Positions 1 through 4,664 of a DNA stretch of 9,675 nt are shown piece by piece. Within the stretch, counting starts at the first letter, position 1. Each line of letters begins with the position of its first letter. The DNA is taken from positions 1 to 9,675 of the forward strand of contig NZ_JAACKB010000421.1 in NCBI RefSeq assembly GCF_010892395.1, read 5' to 3'. The translations under genes and the position numbers were made by a program. The notes under the pieces are model-generated. The model searched no databases. It saw only the letters and a list, made by a program, of their open reading frames with translations, and was not told the DNA's origin. This DNA is from Sulfurovum sp. bin170 (GTDB lineage: Bacteria; Campylobacterota; Campylobacteria; Campylobacterales; Sulfurovaceae).

Positions 1-288
1 ACCTACACTACGAACTAGGTTATCGGAGAGAAATGGCATAATCAAGAGTATAAATAGAAAAAGCAGAAATATCACTACTCCAATGGGTTTAAACCATCTG
101 TCTGGGTCTAGTTTAGAGAGTATTATTATAAGACTAACTCCTATAGATACAGCTATTAGTTGGCGTATAAAAAAGTGTGTATCTGAAAACCCATGCTGTA
201 TTACTGTATATGCAGATAGTGAGTAGCTCATAAGTAGACCCATAAGTAGGAGTATAATAGTTGCACCAAATAGAGGTTTGTCAATCAT
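1..288 (-). CDS. ftsW: FtsW/RodA-family (SEDS) septal peptidoglycan glycosyltransferase, N-terminal part
   Basis: The first 96 codons of a gene whose remainder lies beyond base 1. The ATG is at 288-286 and the frame is open to the window edge. The peptide starts MIDKPLFGATIILLLMGLLM and continues with SYSLSAYTV, matching the first membrane helix of FtsW (a short charged start, then L-x-G-L-x-M-x-Y-S-x-S). A second helix lies at about residues 42-58 (RQLIAVSIGVSLIIIL), followed by DPDRWFKP and a third helix at about 69-86. The last residues, LVRSVG, fit the conserved stretch before the G-A-x-R-W-I motif of SEDS proteins. SEDS proteins polymerise glycan strands from lipid II in the inner membrane and work with a class B penicillin-binding protein; that partner, ftsI, is the divergent neighbour. 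FtsW is preferred over RodA because of this pairing, but the N-terminus alone does not fully separate them. The ribosome binding site is weak (AAAGAT). Confidence 0.85.
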   Translation of the reverse strand, partial: MIDKPLFGATIILLLMGLLMSYSLSAYTVIQHGFSDTHFFIRQLIAVSIGVSLIIILSKLDPDRWFKPIGVVIFLLFLFILLIMPFLSDNLVRSVG

Positions 289-318
289 ATATTTATCTTT
301 TTTTTGTTAGTTTACGGT

Positions 319-324
319 ATTTTA
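319..324 (-). promoter_or_regulatory. Candidate -10 element for ftsW
   Basis: On the minus strand the sequence GATAAAAT gives a TAAAAT hexamer about 30 bases upstream of the ftsW ATG. I see no matching -35 box. Sigma-70 promoters of Campylobacterota often lack one and have T-rich upstream DNA instead, which is present here (a run of T on the minus strand around 333-345). This is a weak call from one hexamer. Confidence 0.25.
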
Positions 325-377
325 TCGAAAGTTTGTAAAAAAAATAGTAAAATGACATGAGTTTTTAATAGACATCT

Positions 378-385
378 TGTAAAAT
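378..385 (+). promoter_or_regulatory. Candidate extended -10 element for ftsI
   Basis: The sequence TGTAAAAT (TG, then TAAAAT at 380-385) resembles an extended -10 box reading towards ftsI. Transcription would start near 391-393, at the very beginning of the structured repeat at 388-438, so the repeat would form most of the ftsI leader RNA. No clear -35 box is visible. Another TAAAAT-like site lies nearby at about 349-354, so the assignment is tentative. Confidence 0.2.
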
Positions 386-387
386 TA

Positions 388-438
388 GGAACCGATGGCT
401 TTAGCCTCGTCATGTTTGGGAATAAACTCTCCGATTCC
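388..438 (+). repeat. GGAATCG...CGATTCC structured repeat, copy A
   Basis: A 51-base element bounded by GGAACCG and CGATTCC, which pair except for one mismatch. Inside are two hairpins. The first is CGATGGCTTTAGCCTCG at 393-409: six base pairs with one bulged T and a TTTA loop. The second is GTTT-6-AAAC at 414-427. The whole could fold as a three-way junction. Copies B (2426-2476, same length) and C (2498-2555) lie after ftsI in the same orientation. Homology with copy B also includes the preceding AAATTA. Such short, non-coding, palindromic units resemble REP elements mobilised by REP-associated tyrosine transposases, but no transposase gene is in the window. The copy sits 47 bases upstream of the ftsI start, probably in its leader. 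Confidence 0.75.
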
Positions 439-485
439 AAGTAAATTTTGCAAAAACTCTAATATTTGATTAACATGGGAAAAGT

Positions 486-2387
486 ATGAAAGAAGAGTAT
501 ACAGGAAATAGAATTATAAGATATAGAAGTAGTATACTGCTTGGTATATTTATGATTATTGCTCTTTTGTTGGTTGTTTTTCTTATTACAATTGCTGTTA
601 CTATAAATGGTAAAAGAGATACAAATGGTAGATTTGCAACGATAGAGGATAAAGCTACTAGAGGTTCAATCATCTCTTCTGATGGTTATGCCTTGAGCTA
701 TAGTCAAAAGCAGTATAGAGCAGAGGTTCATACGCTAAGTATAGACCCCAAAAAAAGAGAACTGTTTTTTAATCTCTTTAGCATATATAGTGGAATCCCC
801 AGACGAGAGATAGAGCGAAAATTTAGGGGTAGTGATGGCGAAGCAATCAAAGGCAGAGTCATTCTTAGTGACAATATAGATGTACGATTGGCAAGTGATT
901 TAATATCATTGGGTCATAAGATGAATAGAATGAAGATATTTAGACCACTAAACATAAGAAAGCCTCATCTAGTTTTAGGTTTAGATATTATTGCATATAG
1001 TGAAAAACGATATTTCCCCCATAAAAAGCTTCTGACTCCAACTGTTGGTTATATGCAGGTAAAAGATGAAGATGGGTACAAATCTCCTATTGCAATTAAA
1101 GGGTTAGAAAAAACATACTCATCTTATCTGCTACCTGATACTGATGGTTTGATTAAAGGGAAAAGAGATGTTTTTGGAACTGTTATTCGAACAGGAAAAA
1201 GCAAAACTATTCTCCGTGCTGATGGTATGAACCTACATCTCAATGTAGCTTTAGGTTTTCAACAATCTGTAGAAAAAGCTGTGGACAAGATGAAGAGACA
1301 GGTTGGTGCGGATGAGATATTGGTTGCTGTAATGGATTCACAAACAGGTAAGGTTTTATCTCTGGTCTCCTCTGAACGATTCGACCCTGACAATATTCGT
1401 CAAAGAGATGTAAAGGCACTCAATCCTAATTTTTCAGAGTATCTATATGAACCTGGGTCTGTTATAAAGCCACTAACACTAGCCGTTGCACTTGATAATA
1501 AAAAAATTAACTTGTCTCAAAAGATAAAGCTTGGTGGAAAGCACAAAGTAAATGAGAACTATACTATTACTGATGATAGTTATTTTAAATCTTTGACACC
1601 CATAGGTATTATCACCTACTCATCTAATATTGGAATTGCTAAAATCGCTTGGAAGCTCTCTGGAAAAGAGCTATATGATGGTTTTCGTGGTTTTGGACTC
1701 TCTCAAAAGAGTGGAATTGACCTATCAAAAGAGTTAAAGGGTAAAATACAACCACCCTATAAGCTAGACTATCCAACCTATAGTGCAAACTCTGCTTATG
1801 GGTATGGTATGTATACAAACTTTATGCAGTTGGTAAAGGCGTATAGTGCTTTCAATAATAGTGGCATGGCAGTAACTCCAAAGATAGTTGACTATCTATC
1901 TGATAGTCGCAACAGAAAATATGATATAAACCGTGATACTTACTCCCTCAAAGCCTGTTCTCCTAAAACAGCCGAGAGACTACACACTATTTTGATGAAT
2001 GTTGTGGAGAAAGGTACAGGCTCCGCTGCACAGTATGATGGTTTGGAGGTAGGTGGCAAGACTGGAACAGCACATATCGCATATAAAGGTAAATATATAG
2101 AGGAGTATCACAGTAGTTTCTATGGTTTTGTCAATGATAAGTTTGGTAACAAATATACAATAGGTGTTCTTTTTGTAAAACCTAAAAAGGTATACTTCGC
2201 TTCACAAACAGCTGCACCTATGTTTTTTGATGTAGTGAGCGAGATGGTAAAGTTTGATTATCTACAACCAGATGAGTTGTTAGCAAAGCTACATCTAAGT
2301 AGAAGAGCAGATATGCGTAAACGAAAAAGAGATGCTTATGCCAGAAAAATAAAGGCATACAACAAAAAACATGGGATTGACCAGTAG
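486..2387 (+). CDS. ftsI: Peptidoglycan D,D-transpeptidase FtsI (class B penicillin-binding protein, PBP3)
   Basis: Cross-links septal peptidoglycan in the periplasm, anchored in the inner membrane. The 633-residue protein has a short cytoplasmic tail, one membrane helix (about residues 16-38), the class B pedestal start RGSIISSDGYAL at 59-70, and a C-terminal transpeptidase domain. All three penicillin-binding motifs are intact: S325-V-I-K328 (in YEPGSVIKP, the catalytic serine), S379-S-N381 and K525-T-G-T528. A strongly basic tail of about 27 residues (from RRADMRKRKRD) follows the catalytic domain. The start ATG follows a GGGA Shine-Dalgarno-like sequence at 477-480; an ATG at 475 is out of frame and stops after four codons. 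ftsW diverges from it, supporting a divisome role over cell elongation (PBP2). In H. pylori, ftsI ends a flgB-flgC-fliE-ftsI cluster (from memory); those flagellar genes are absent here. The TAG stop lies inside a GTAG-hairpin. Confidence 0.95.
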   Translation: MKEEYTGNRIIRYRSSILLGIFMIIALLLVVFLITIAVTINGKRDTNGRFATIEDKATRGSIISSDGYALSYSQKQYRAEVHTLSIDPKKRELFFNLFSIYSGIPRREIERKFRGSDGEAIKGRVILSDNIDVRLASDLISLGHKMNRMKIFRPLNIRKPHLVLGLDIIAYSEKRYFPHKKLLTPTVGYMQVKDEDGYKSPIAIKGLEKTYSSYLLPDTDGLIKGKRDVFGTVIRTGKSKTILRADGMNLHLNVALGFQQSVEKAVDKMKRQVGADEILVAVMDSQTGKVLSLVSSERFDPDNIRQRDVKALNPNFSEYLYEPGSVIKPLTLAVALDNKKINLSQKIKLGGKHKVNENYTITDDSYFKSLTPIGIITYSSNIGIAKIAWKLSGKELYDGFRGFGLSQKSGIDLSKELKGKIQPPYKLDYPTYSANSAYGYGMYTNFMQLVKAYSAFNNSGMAVTPKIVDYLSDSRNRKYDINRDTYSLKACSPKTAERLHTILMNVVEKGTGSAAQYDGLEVGGKTGTAHIAYKGKYIEEYHSSFYGFVNDKFGNKYTIGVLFVKPKKVYFASQTAAPMFFDVVSEMVKFDYLQPDELLAKLHLSRRADMRKRKRDAYARKIKAYNKKHGIDQ

Positions 2388-2409
2388 GGGTAGACCCATG
2401 TGTCTACCC
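2384..2409 (+). repeat. REP-like GTAG hairpin overlapping the ftsI stop codon
   Basis: GTAG at 2384-2387 is followed at once by a perfect 8-base-pair hairpin, GGGTAGAC (2388-2395) and GTCTACCC (2402-2409), with the loop CCATGT. The TAG of GTAG is the ftsI stop codon. A GTAG tetranucleotide followed by a palindrome is the classic layout of REP units. There is no T-run after the stem, so it is not a standard intrinsic terminator. A competing pairing exists between ACATGGG at 2369-2375 and CCCATGT at 2395-2401. Only one copy of this stem sequence is in the window, so its status as a dispersed repeat is inferred. Confidence 0.6.
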
Positions 2410-2425
2410 TCCAAAGTTTAAATTA

Positions 2426-2476
2426 GGAATCGATGGCTTTAGCCTCGTAATGTTCGGGTGTGAACACGCCGATTCC
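2426..2476 (+). repeat. GGAATCG...CGATTCC structured repeat, copy B
   Basis: Same 51-base length and orientation as copy A at 388-438. The outer arms GGAATCG and CGATTCC pair perfectly. Hairpin 1 is the identical CGATGGCTTTAGCCTCG (2431-2447). Hairpin 2 is GTTC (2452-2455) with GAAC (2462-2465), extendable by CGT (2446-2448 region) with ACG (2466-2468). Relative to copy A, the closing T-A pair of hairpin 2 has become C-G, a change on both sides that keeps the pairing. It lies in the gap between ftsI and the lipoprotein gene, so it would be in a read-through mRNA. Confidence 0.75.
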
Positions 2477-2497
2477 GAAAATGCAGATGGCATAGTC

Positions 2498-2555
2498 GGA
2501 AACGATGGCTTCAGCCTCGCTAATTCATTGGCATTGGGCTAAAGCCTCCGATTCC
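2498..2555 (+). repeat. GGAATCG...CGATTCC structured repeat, copy C (two-hairpin variant)
   Basis: A 58-base relative of copies A and B, 21 bases after copy B. It begins GGAAACG, contains CGATGGCTTCAGCCTCG (2503-2519), and ends with GGCTAAAGCC (2537-2546) plus TCCGATTCC. Its right half is the inverted counterpart of its left half: read on the minus strand it gives GGAATCGGAGGCTTTAGCC, which contains a GGAG tetranucleotide before the GCTTTAGC stem. Two opposed palindromic units form a BIME-like pair. The outer arms have one mismatch. Copies B and C fill most of the 203-base gap between ftsI and the lipoprotein gene. Confidence 0.7.
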
Positions 2556-2590
2556 AAACATGAAATACCAAAACAAAATAAGGATAAAAA

Positions 2591-3142
2591 ATGTTAAAAA
2601 AAATCGTAGTAATAGGAGCCTTTTTAGGGCTGTTTAGTGGATGTGTTGGGGTTGACCCACAAGGTAGAGGATACTCATTTGCCGTGCCTATGGGAATGGT
2701 AAACTCAACACTTGCAGAGAAGTTCCCTGTAGATAGAAAACTCAAATATGGAATAGTAAGTGGAATCCTCAATATCTCCAATCCAAATATATTAGGACAA
2801 AAAGGAAAAGATAAACTAGGCGTTGGAACAGCATTTAAGTTTACAAATTTTTTAATTCCAAATGGTATATCAGGAAATATCCAACTAGCTTCTGGCGTAA
2901 GCTATGATGCAAAGAGTCAAAATCTATTTCTAAAAAACCCAATGATAAGTACGATAAAGTTTCAAGACCAATCTCTAATGAAAAATCTTCCTGATGGAAT
3001 ACAGAATGCTATTGGTCTTATTATTGCGGAGACAATCGCTAAAAAACCTATCTATAATCTAAAAAAAGCAAGTTCTATGACAGGGTTGGTAAGGGGAATA
3101 GATGTTCGTAATGGACAGATATTTGTTACATTTGGACTGTAG
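2591..3142 (+). CDS. DUF1439 / YceB-family lipoprotein
   Basis: A 183-residue predicted lipoprotein. A positively charged start (MLKK), a hydrophobic stretch and FSGC put the lipidated cysteine at residue 18; phenylalanine at -3 is a little unusual for a lipobox. The mature part resembles Escherichia coli YceB (DUF1439): an early serine-leucine segment (NSTLAEKFP), a central beta-rich lipid-binding-like region, a PIYNL segment near 153-157 matching the family's P-x-Y-x-L, and an ending GIDVRNGQIFVTFGL comparable to YceB's G-I-E-V-x-x-G-E-I-x-I-P-F. No enzymatic role is known for the family; binding of a hydrophobic molecule in the periplasm is an inference. AAGGA at 2580-2584, six bases before the ATG, supports the start. 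It is preceded by two structured repeats with no clear promoter of its own, so it may be co-transcribed with ftsI. Confidence 0.75.
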   Translation: MLKKIVVIGAFLGLFSGCVGVDPQGRGYSFAVPMGMVNSTLAEKFPVDRKLKYGIVSGILNISNPNILGQKGKDKLGVGTAFKFTNFLIPNGISGNIQLASGVSYDAKSQNLFLKNPMISTIKFQDQSLMKNLPDGIQNAIGLIIAETIAKKPIYNLKKASSMTGLVRGIDVRNGQIFVTFGL

Positions 3143-3160
3143 ATGAAATATTTATATTTC
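3139..3160 (+). repeat. GTAG plus palindrome at the lipoprotein stop codon (possible REP-like unit)
   Basis: GTAG at 3139-3142, whose TAG is the stop codon of the lipoprotein gene, is followed two bases later by GAAATA-TTTA-TATTTC (3145-3160), a 6-base-pair AT-rich hairpin with the same TTTA loop as the other hairpins in this window. The stem is weak and could be chance in AT-rich DNA. Further small hairpins follow before dgkA: TCGTC-AAG-GACGA around 3163-3175 and GAGC-TTTT-GCTC around 3201-3212. Confidence 0.3.
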
Positions 3161-3235
3161 TCTCGTCAAGGACGAAGCTTTAGTGAGAGGAATTTGAAAA
3201 GAGCTTTTGCTCGTTTTAAAGGAGAACTAAATTGA
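3143..3235 (+). CDS. Possible 30-residue small protein translationally coupled to dgkA
   Basis: An ATG immediately after the lipoprotein stop opens a 30-codon frame (MKYLYFSRQGRSFSERNLKR, then AFARFKGELN) whose TGA overlaps the TTG start of dgkA (TTGA at 3232-3235). The peptide is basic (about seven Arg/Lys) with no membrane helix. In its favour are the back-to-back start and the overlapping stop/start, which are typical of coupled operon genes. Against it are the lack of a recognisable Shine-Dalgarno before the ATG and hairpin-forming DNA that could equally be a non-coding spacer. I recognise no family. Confidence 0.25.
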   Translation: MKYLYFSRQGRSFSERNLKRAFARFKGELN

Positions 3236-3594
3236 TAAATAATAAGCCTAAATATACTATATTTAATAATGCAAGATATGCACTAGAGGGGTTTGTTCAT
3301 GCTGTTAAAACAGAGACTTCGTTTAAAATAGAACTGGCTTTTGCCGTTCTATTTTTTCCTCTTATCTATCTTTTGCCATTTGAGTTGATATATAAGCTTG
3401 TACTTATTGTTACTTTTGTAATGATTCTAATTACAGAATTGCTAAACTCTGCTATAGAGAATGTAGTTGATTTGGTTACTAAGCAGAAACATCCACTAGC
3501 AAAAGCGGCTAAAGATATTGGGGCTACGGCTGTGCTTTTTTCTGTTTTGCTTCATCTGTTATGTTGGGTGATTATTGGAGTTGAATATTTATAA
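3232..3594 (+). CDS. dgkA: Diacylglycerol kinase (integral membrane, DgkA type)
   Basis: Phosphorylates diacylglycerol to phosphatidic acid in the inner membrane, recycling lipid released by envelope-building reactions. It has 120 residues, against about 121 in E. coli, with three membrane helices (about 32-49, 52-68 and 97-117). The family signature is present: ELLNSAIENVVDLV at 69-82 and K94-D95 in AKDIGATAV. E28, E69, N72, E76, K94 and D95 fall at the same positions as the functional residues of the E. coli enzyme as I remember them. The start is TTG at 3232: it has AAAGGAG at 3218-3224 with a seven-base gap, and there is no in-frame ATG nearby. It probably shares an mRNA with the lipoprotein gene and possibly ftsI. 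A minus-strand small ORF converges on its 3' end, overlapping the last two codons. Confidence 0.93.
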   Translation: MINNKPKYTIFNNARYALEGFVHAVKTETSFKIELAFAVLFFPLIYLLPFELIYKLVLIVTFVMILITELLNSAIENVVDLVTKQKHPLAKAAKDIGATAVLFSVLLHLLCWVIIGVEYL

Positions 3595-3681
3595 TTTTAT
3601 TACAGATATACCGACTTTTGTTACAGCATAATTTTTTCTACAGAGTAGAAAGACCAATGGTTTTATAAGTAGTTTGTGCAT
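3589..3681 (-). CDS. Possible 30-residue small protein with its own promoter
   Basis: A frame of 30 codons (MHKLLIKPLVFLLCRKNYAV, then TKVGISVIKL) on the minus strand, in the gap between convergent dgkA and yihY. It has an AAGGA ribosome binding site (about 3689-3693) seven bases before the ATG, and a full promoter further up (3722-3750). The peptide has a short hydrophobic stretch and several lysines; no family is recognised. Its stop lies inside the end of dgkA, so the transcript would be antisense to the dgkA 3' end. It may be a small membrane peptide, the leader of a small RNA, or the 5' remnant of a lost gene whose promoter survives. The presence of promoter, binding site and frame in correct order makes chance less likely than for an average 30-codon frame. 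Confidence 0.35.
   Translation of the reverse strand: MHKLLIKPLVFLLCRKNYAVTKVGISVIKL
3635..3651. repeat. Short perfect inverted repeat in the dgkA-yihY gap
   Basis: TTTCTAC-AGA-GTAGAAA is a 7-base-pair stem with a three-base loop. It lies 41 bases after the dgkA stop and inside the minus-strand small ORF. On the plus strand the T-run precedes rather than follows it, so it is not a standard intrinsic terminator in either direction, although it may still stabilise the 3' end of the dgkA mRNA. Confidence 0.4.
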
Positions 3682-3721
3682 ATTGAGTTCCTTTTTTTTA
3701 TTAATTTAAACTTATAAACGA

Positions 3722-3750
3722 ATTTTAGCAAATTTTCTTAATAAAGTCAA
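3722..3750 (-). promoter_or_regulatory. Strong sigma-70-type promoter reading away from yihY towards dgkA
   Basis: On the minus strand TTGACT (3750-3745) and TAAAAT (3727-3722) are separated by exactly 17 bases, with TGC directly before the -10 box. This is the best promoter match in the window. Predicted start of transcription is about 3715, leaving a leader of about 34 bases before the small ORF at 3681. It lies 33 bases beyond the yihY stop, so it cannot serve yihY. Confidence 0.6.
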
Positions 3751-3782
3751 TATGTTTTATTCTATTTTATCTCTTCTATCTC

Positions 3783-4598
3783 TTAATCTCTATCCAAAAT
3801 ATAACAAAACTTCAATCCATGTAGAAAGATAGCCCAAGATATATATATCCAAAGGAAAAAGAAGAGTAGGGTGCTAATACCTCCATATATACTTGTATAG
3901 GTTTTGTTATGAAGAACATAAAACACAAAGCCACTTTTTGAAAGATACCAGATTAGTGAGGTTATAAAAGAGCTTGTTAATGCATCAGAGACCTCTATGG
4001 GTCTATTTGGTGAGATTTGATAGGCGATATAAAATGTCATCCAGATGACAAAATATGGCAAAAAGTAGTATAGATGAATCACAGAGGTGATGCTATTTTT
4101 ATCTAAATATGTCTGAATTGTTGATGATAGAAAAAAAGAGCTACCTATCATTATAGGGATTATTAGTAGCAATAGCACATATGTCTTAATCGCAGCAAAT
4201 AGATTTCGTGTAGGGGTAGAGAAAATATCATTGACAATATAGTCATAGTTTTTGAAGAACATAATAGCCGCAAAAGAGACATAAAATGCTCCCACATAAC
4301 CAAGCTCATCAGAGTTCTCCATAAAAGAGTTGATATAGCCCATAACCTCTTTTGAGTCTGTAGGCATAAGATTAGAGAATATAAGCTCCTCTACCCTGCT
4401 ATACATCGAGTCAAATAGAGGCATAGTAGTATAGATAGAGAACATTATAACCATAAGTGGGATAATAGAAAAGAGAGTACTCCAACTCAAACTAGAGGCG
4501 AAATGCCCTAGCTTGGCATCTAGTAAATCAGCAAAAAAATCTCGAATAAATATAAAATAGTTTTTGAGAATTATTTTTATTGAGCGTTTTTTTTTCAT
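3783..4598 (-). CDS. YihY/BrkB (UPF0761) family inner-membrane protein
   Basis: A 271-residue polytopic membrane protein with about six helices (roughly 37-58, 98-116, 138-160, 174-194, 208-232 and 238-262). Family features are visible: FASSLSWSTLFSIIPLMVIM at 33-52 (the conserved alanine/serine-rich first helix leading to a proline) and SIYGGISTLLFFFLWIYISW at 236-255, the hallmark C-terminal segment. The family was once annotated as ribonuclease BN by error; that activity belongs to another protein, and the true role is unsettled. It starts MKKKR with GGAGA six bases before the ATG. The binding site directly abuts the inverted REP-like pair at 4608-4664, and the upstream gene glcD ends inside that repeat, so yihY is likely a distal gene of the glcD transcript with REP structure between them. 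Confidence 0.88.
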   Translation of the reverse strand: MKKKRSIKIILKNYFIFIRDFFADLLDAKLGHFASSLSWSTLFSIIPLMVIMFSIYTTMPLFDSMYSRVEELIFSNLMPTDSKEVMGYINSFMENSDELGYVGAFYVSFAAIMFFKNYDYIVNDIFSTPTRNLFAAIKTYVLLLLIIPIMIGSSFFLSSTIQTYLDKNSITSVIHLYYFLPYFVIWMTFYIAYQISPNRPIEVSDALTSSFITSLIWYLSKSGFVFYVLHNKTYTSIYGGISTLLFFFLWIYISWAIFLHGLKFCYILDRD

Positions 4599-4607
4599 TT
4601 TTTCTCC

Positions 4608-4664
4608 GTAGGGTGCAATTTATTGCACCACATGTAATTAAAGGTGCAATAAATTGCACCCTAC
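4608..4664. repeat. Perfect inverted pair of REP-like hairpins (BIME) between glcD and yihY
   Basis: Two 22-base arms (4608-4629 and 4643-4664) are exact reverse complements, separated by 13 bases. Each arm is GTAG followed by GGTGCAATTTATTGCACC or its complement, itself a hairpin of seven base pairs with a TTTA loop, plus one overlapping G. GTAG plus palindrome in head-to-head pairs is the layout of REP/BIME elements. The right GTAG, read on the minus strand, supplies the TAG stop of glcD; the left end touches the yihY Shine-Dalgarno. In mRNA it could fold as one long stem or as two hairpins, either of which could slow 3' decay of glcD or dampen yihY expression. No transposase is nearby. Confidence 0.85.

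Noticed and set aside
475..489. ATG at 475 as an alternative ftsI start
   Set aside because: It is out of frame with ftsI and reaches a stop after four codons.
2388..2409. Intrinsic terminator after ftsI
   Set aside because: The stem is strong, but it starts at the stop codon and is followed by CTCCAAAG rather than a T-run. A REP-like element is a better description; attenuation remains possible.
388..2555. CRISPR array
   Set aside because: There are only three copies, one of them 2 kb away, with internal hairpins, variable length and no regular spacers or cas genes.
2539..2781. 80-codon minus-strand frame opposite the lipoprotein start
   Set aside because: It overlaps repeat C and the signal-peptide region of a well-supported gene on the other strand. 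Its translation has no recognisable domain, and no ribosome binding site is evident.
3783..4598. Ribonuclease BN annotation for the yihY gene
   Set aside because: This is a historical misannotation of the family; the sequence is a six-helix membrane protein with no nuclease motif.
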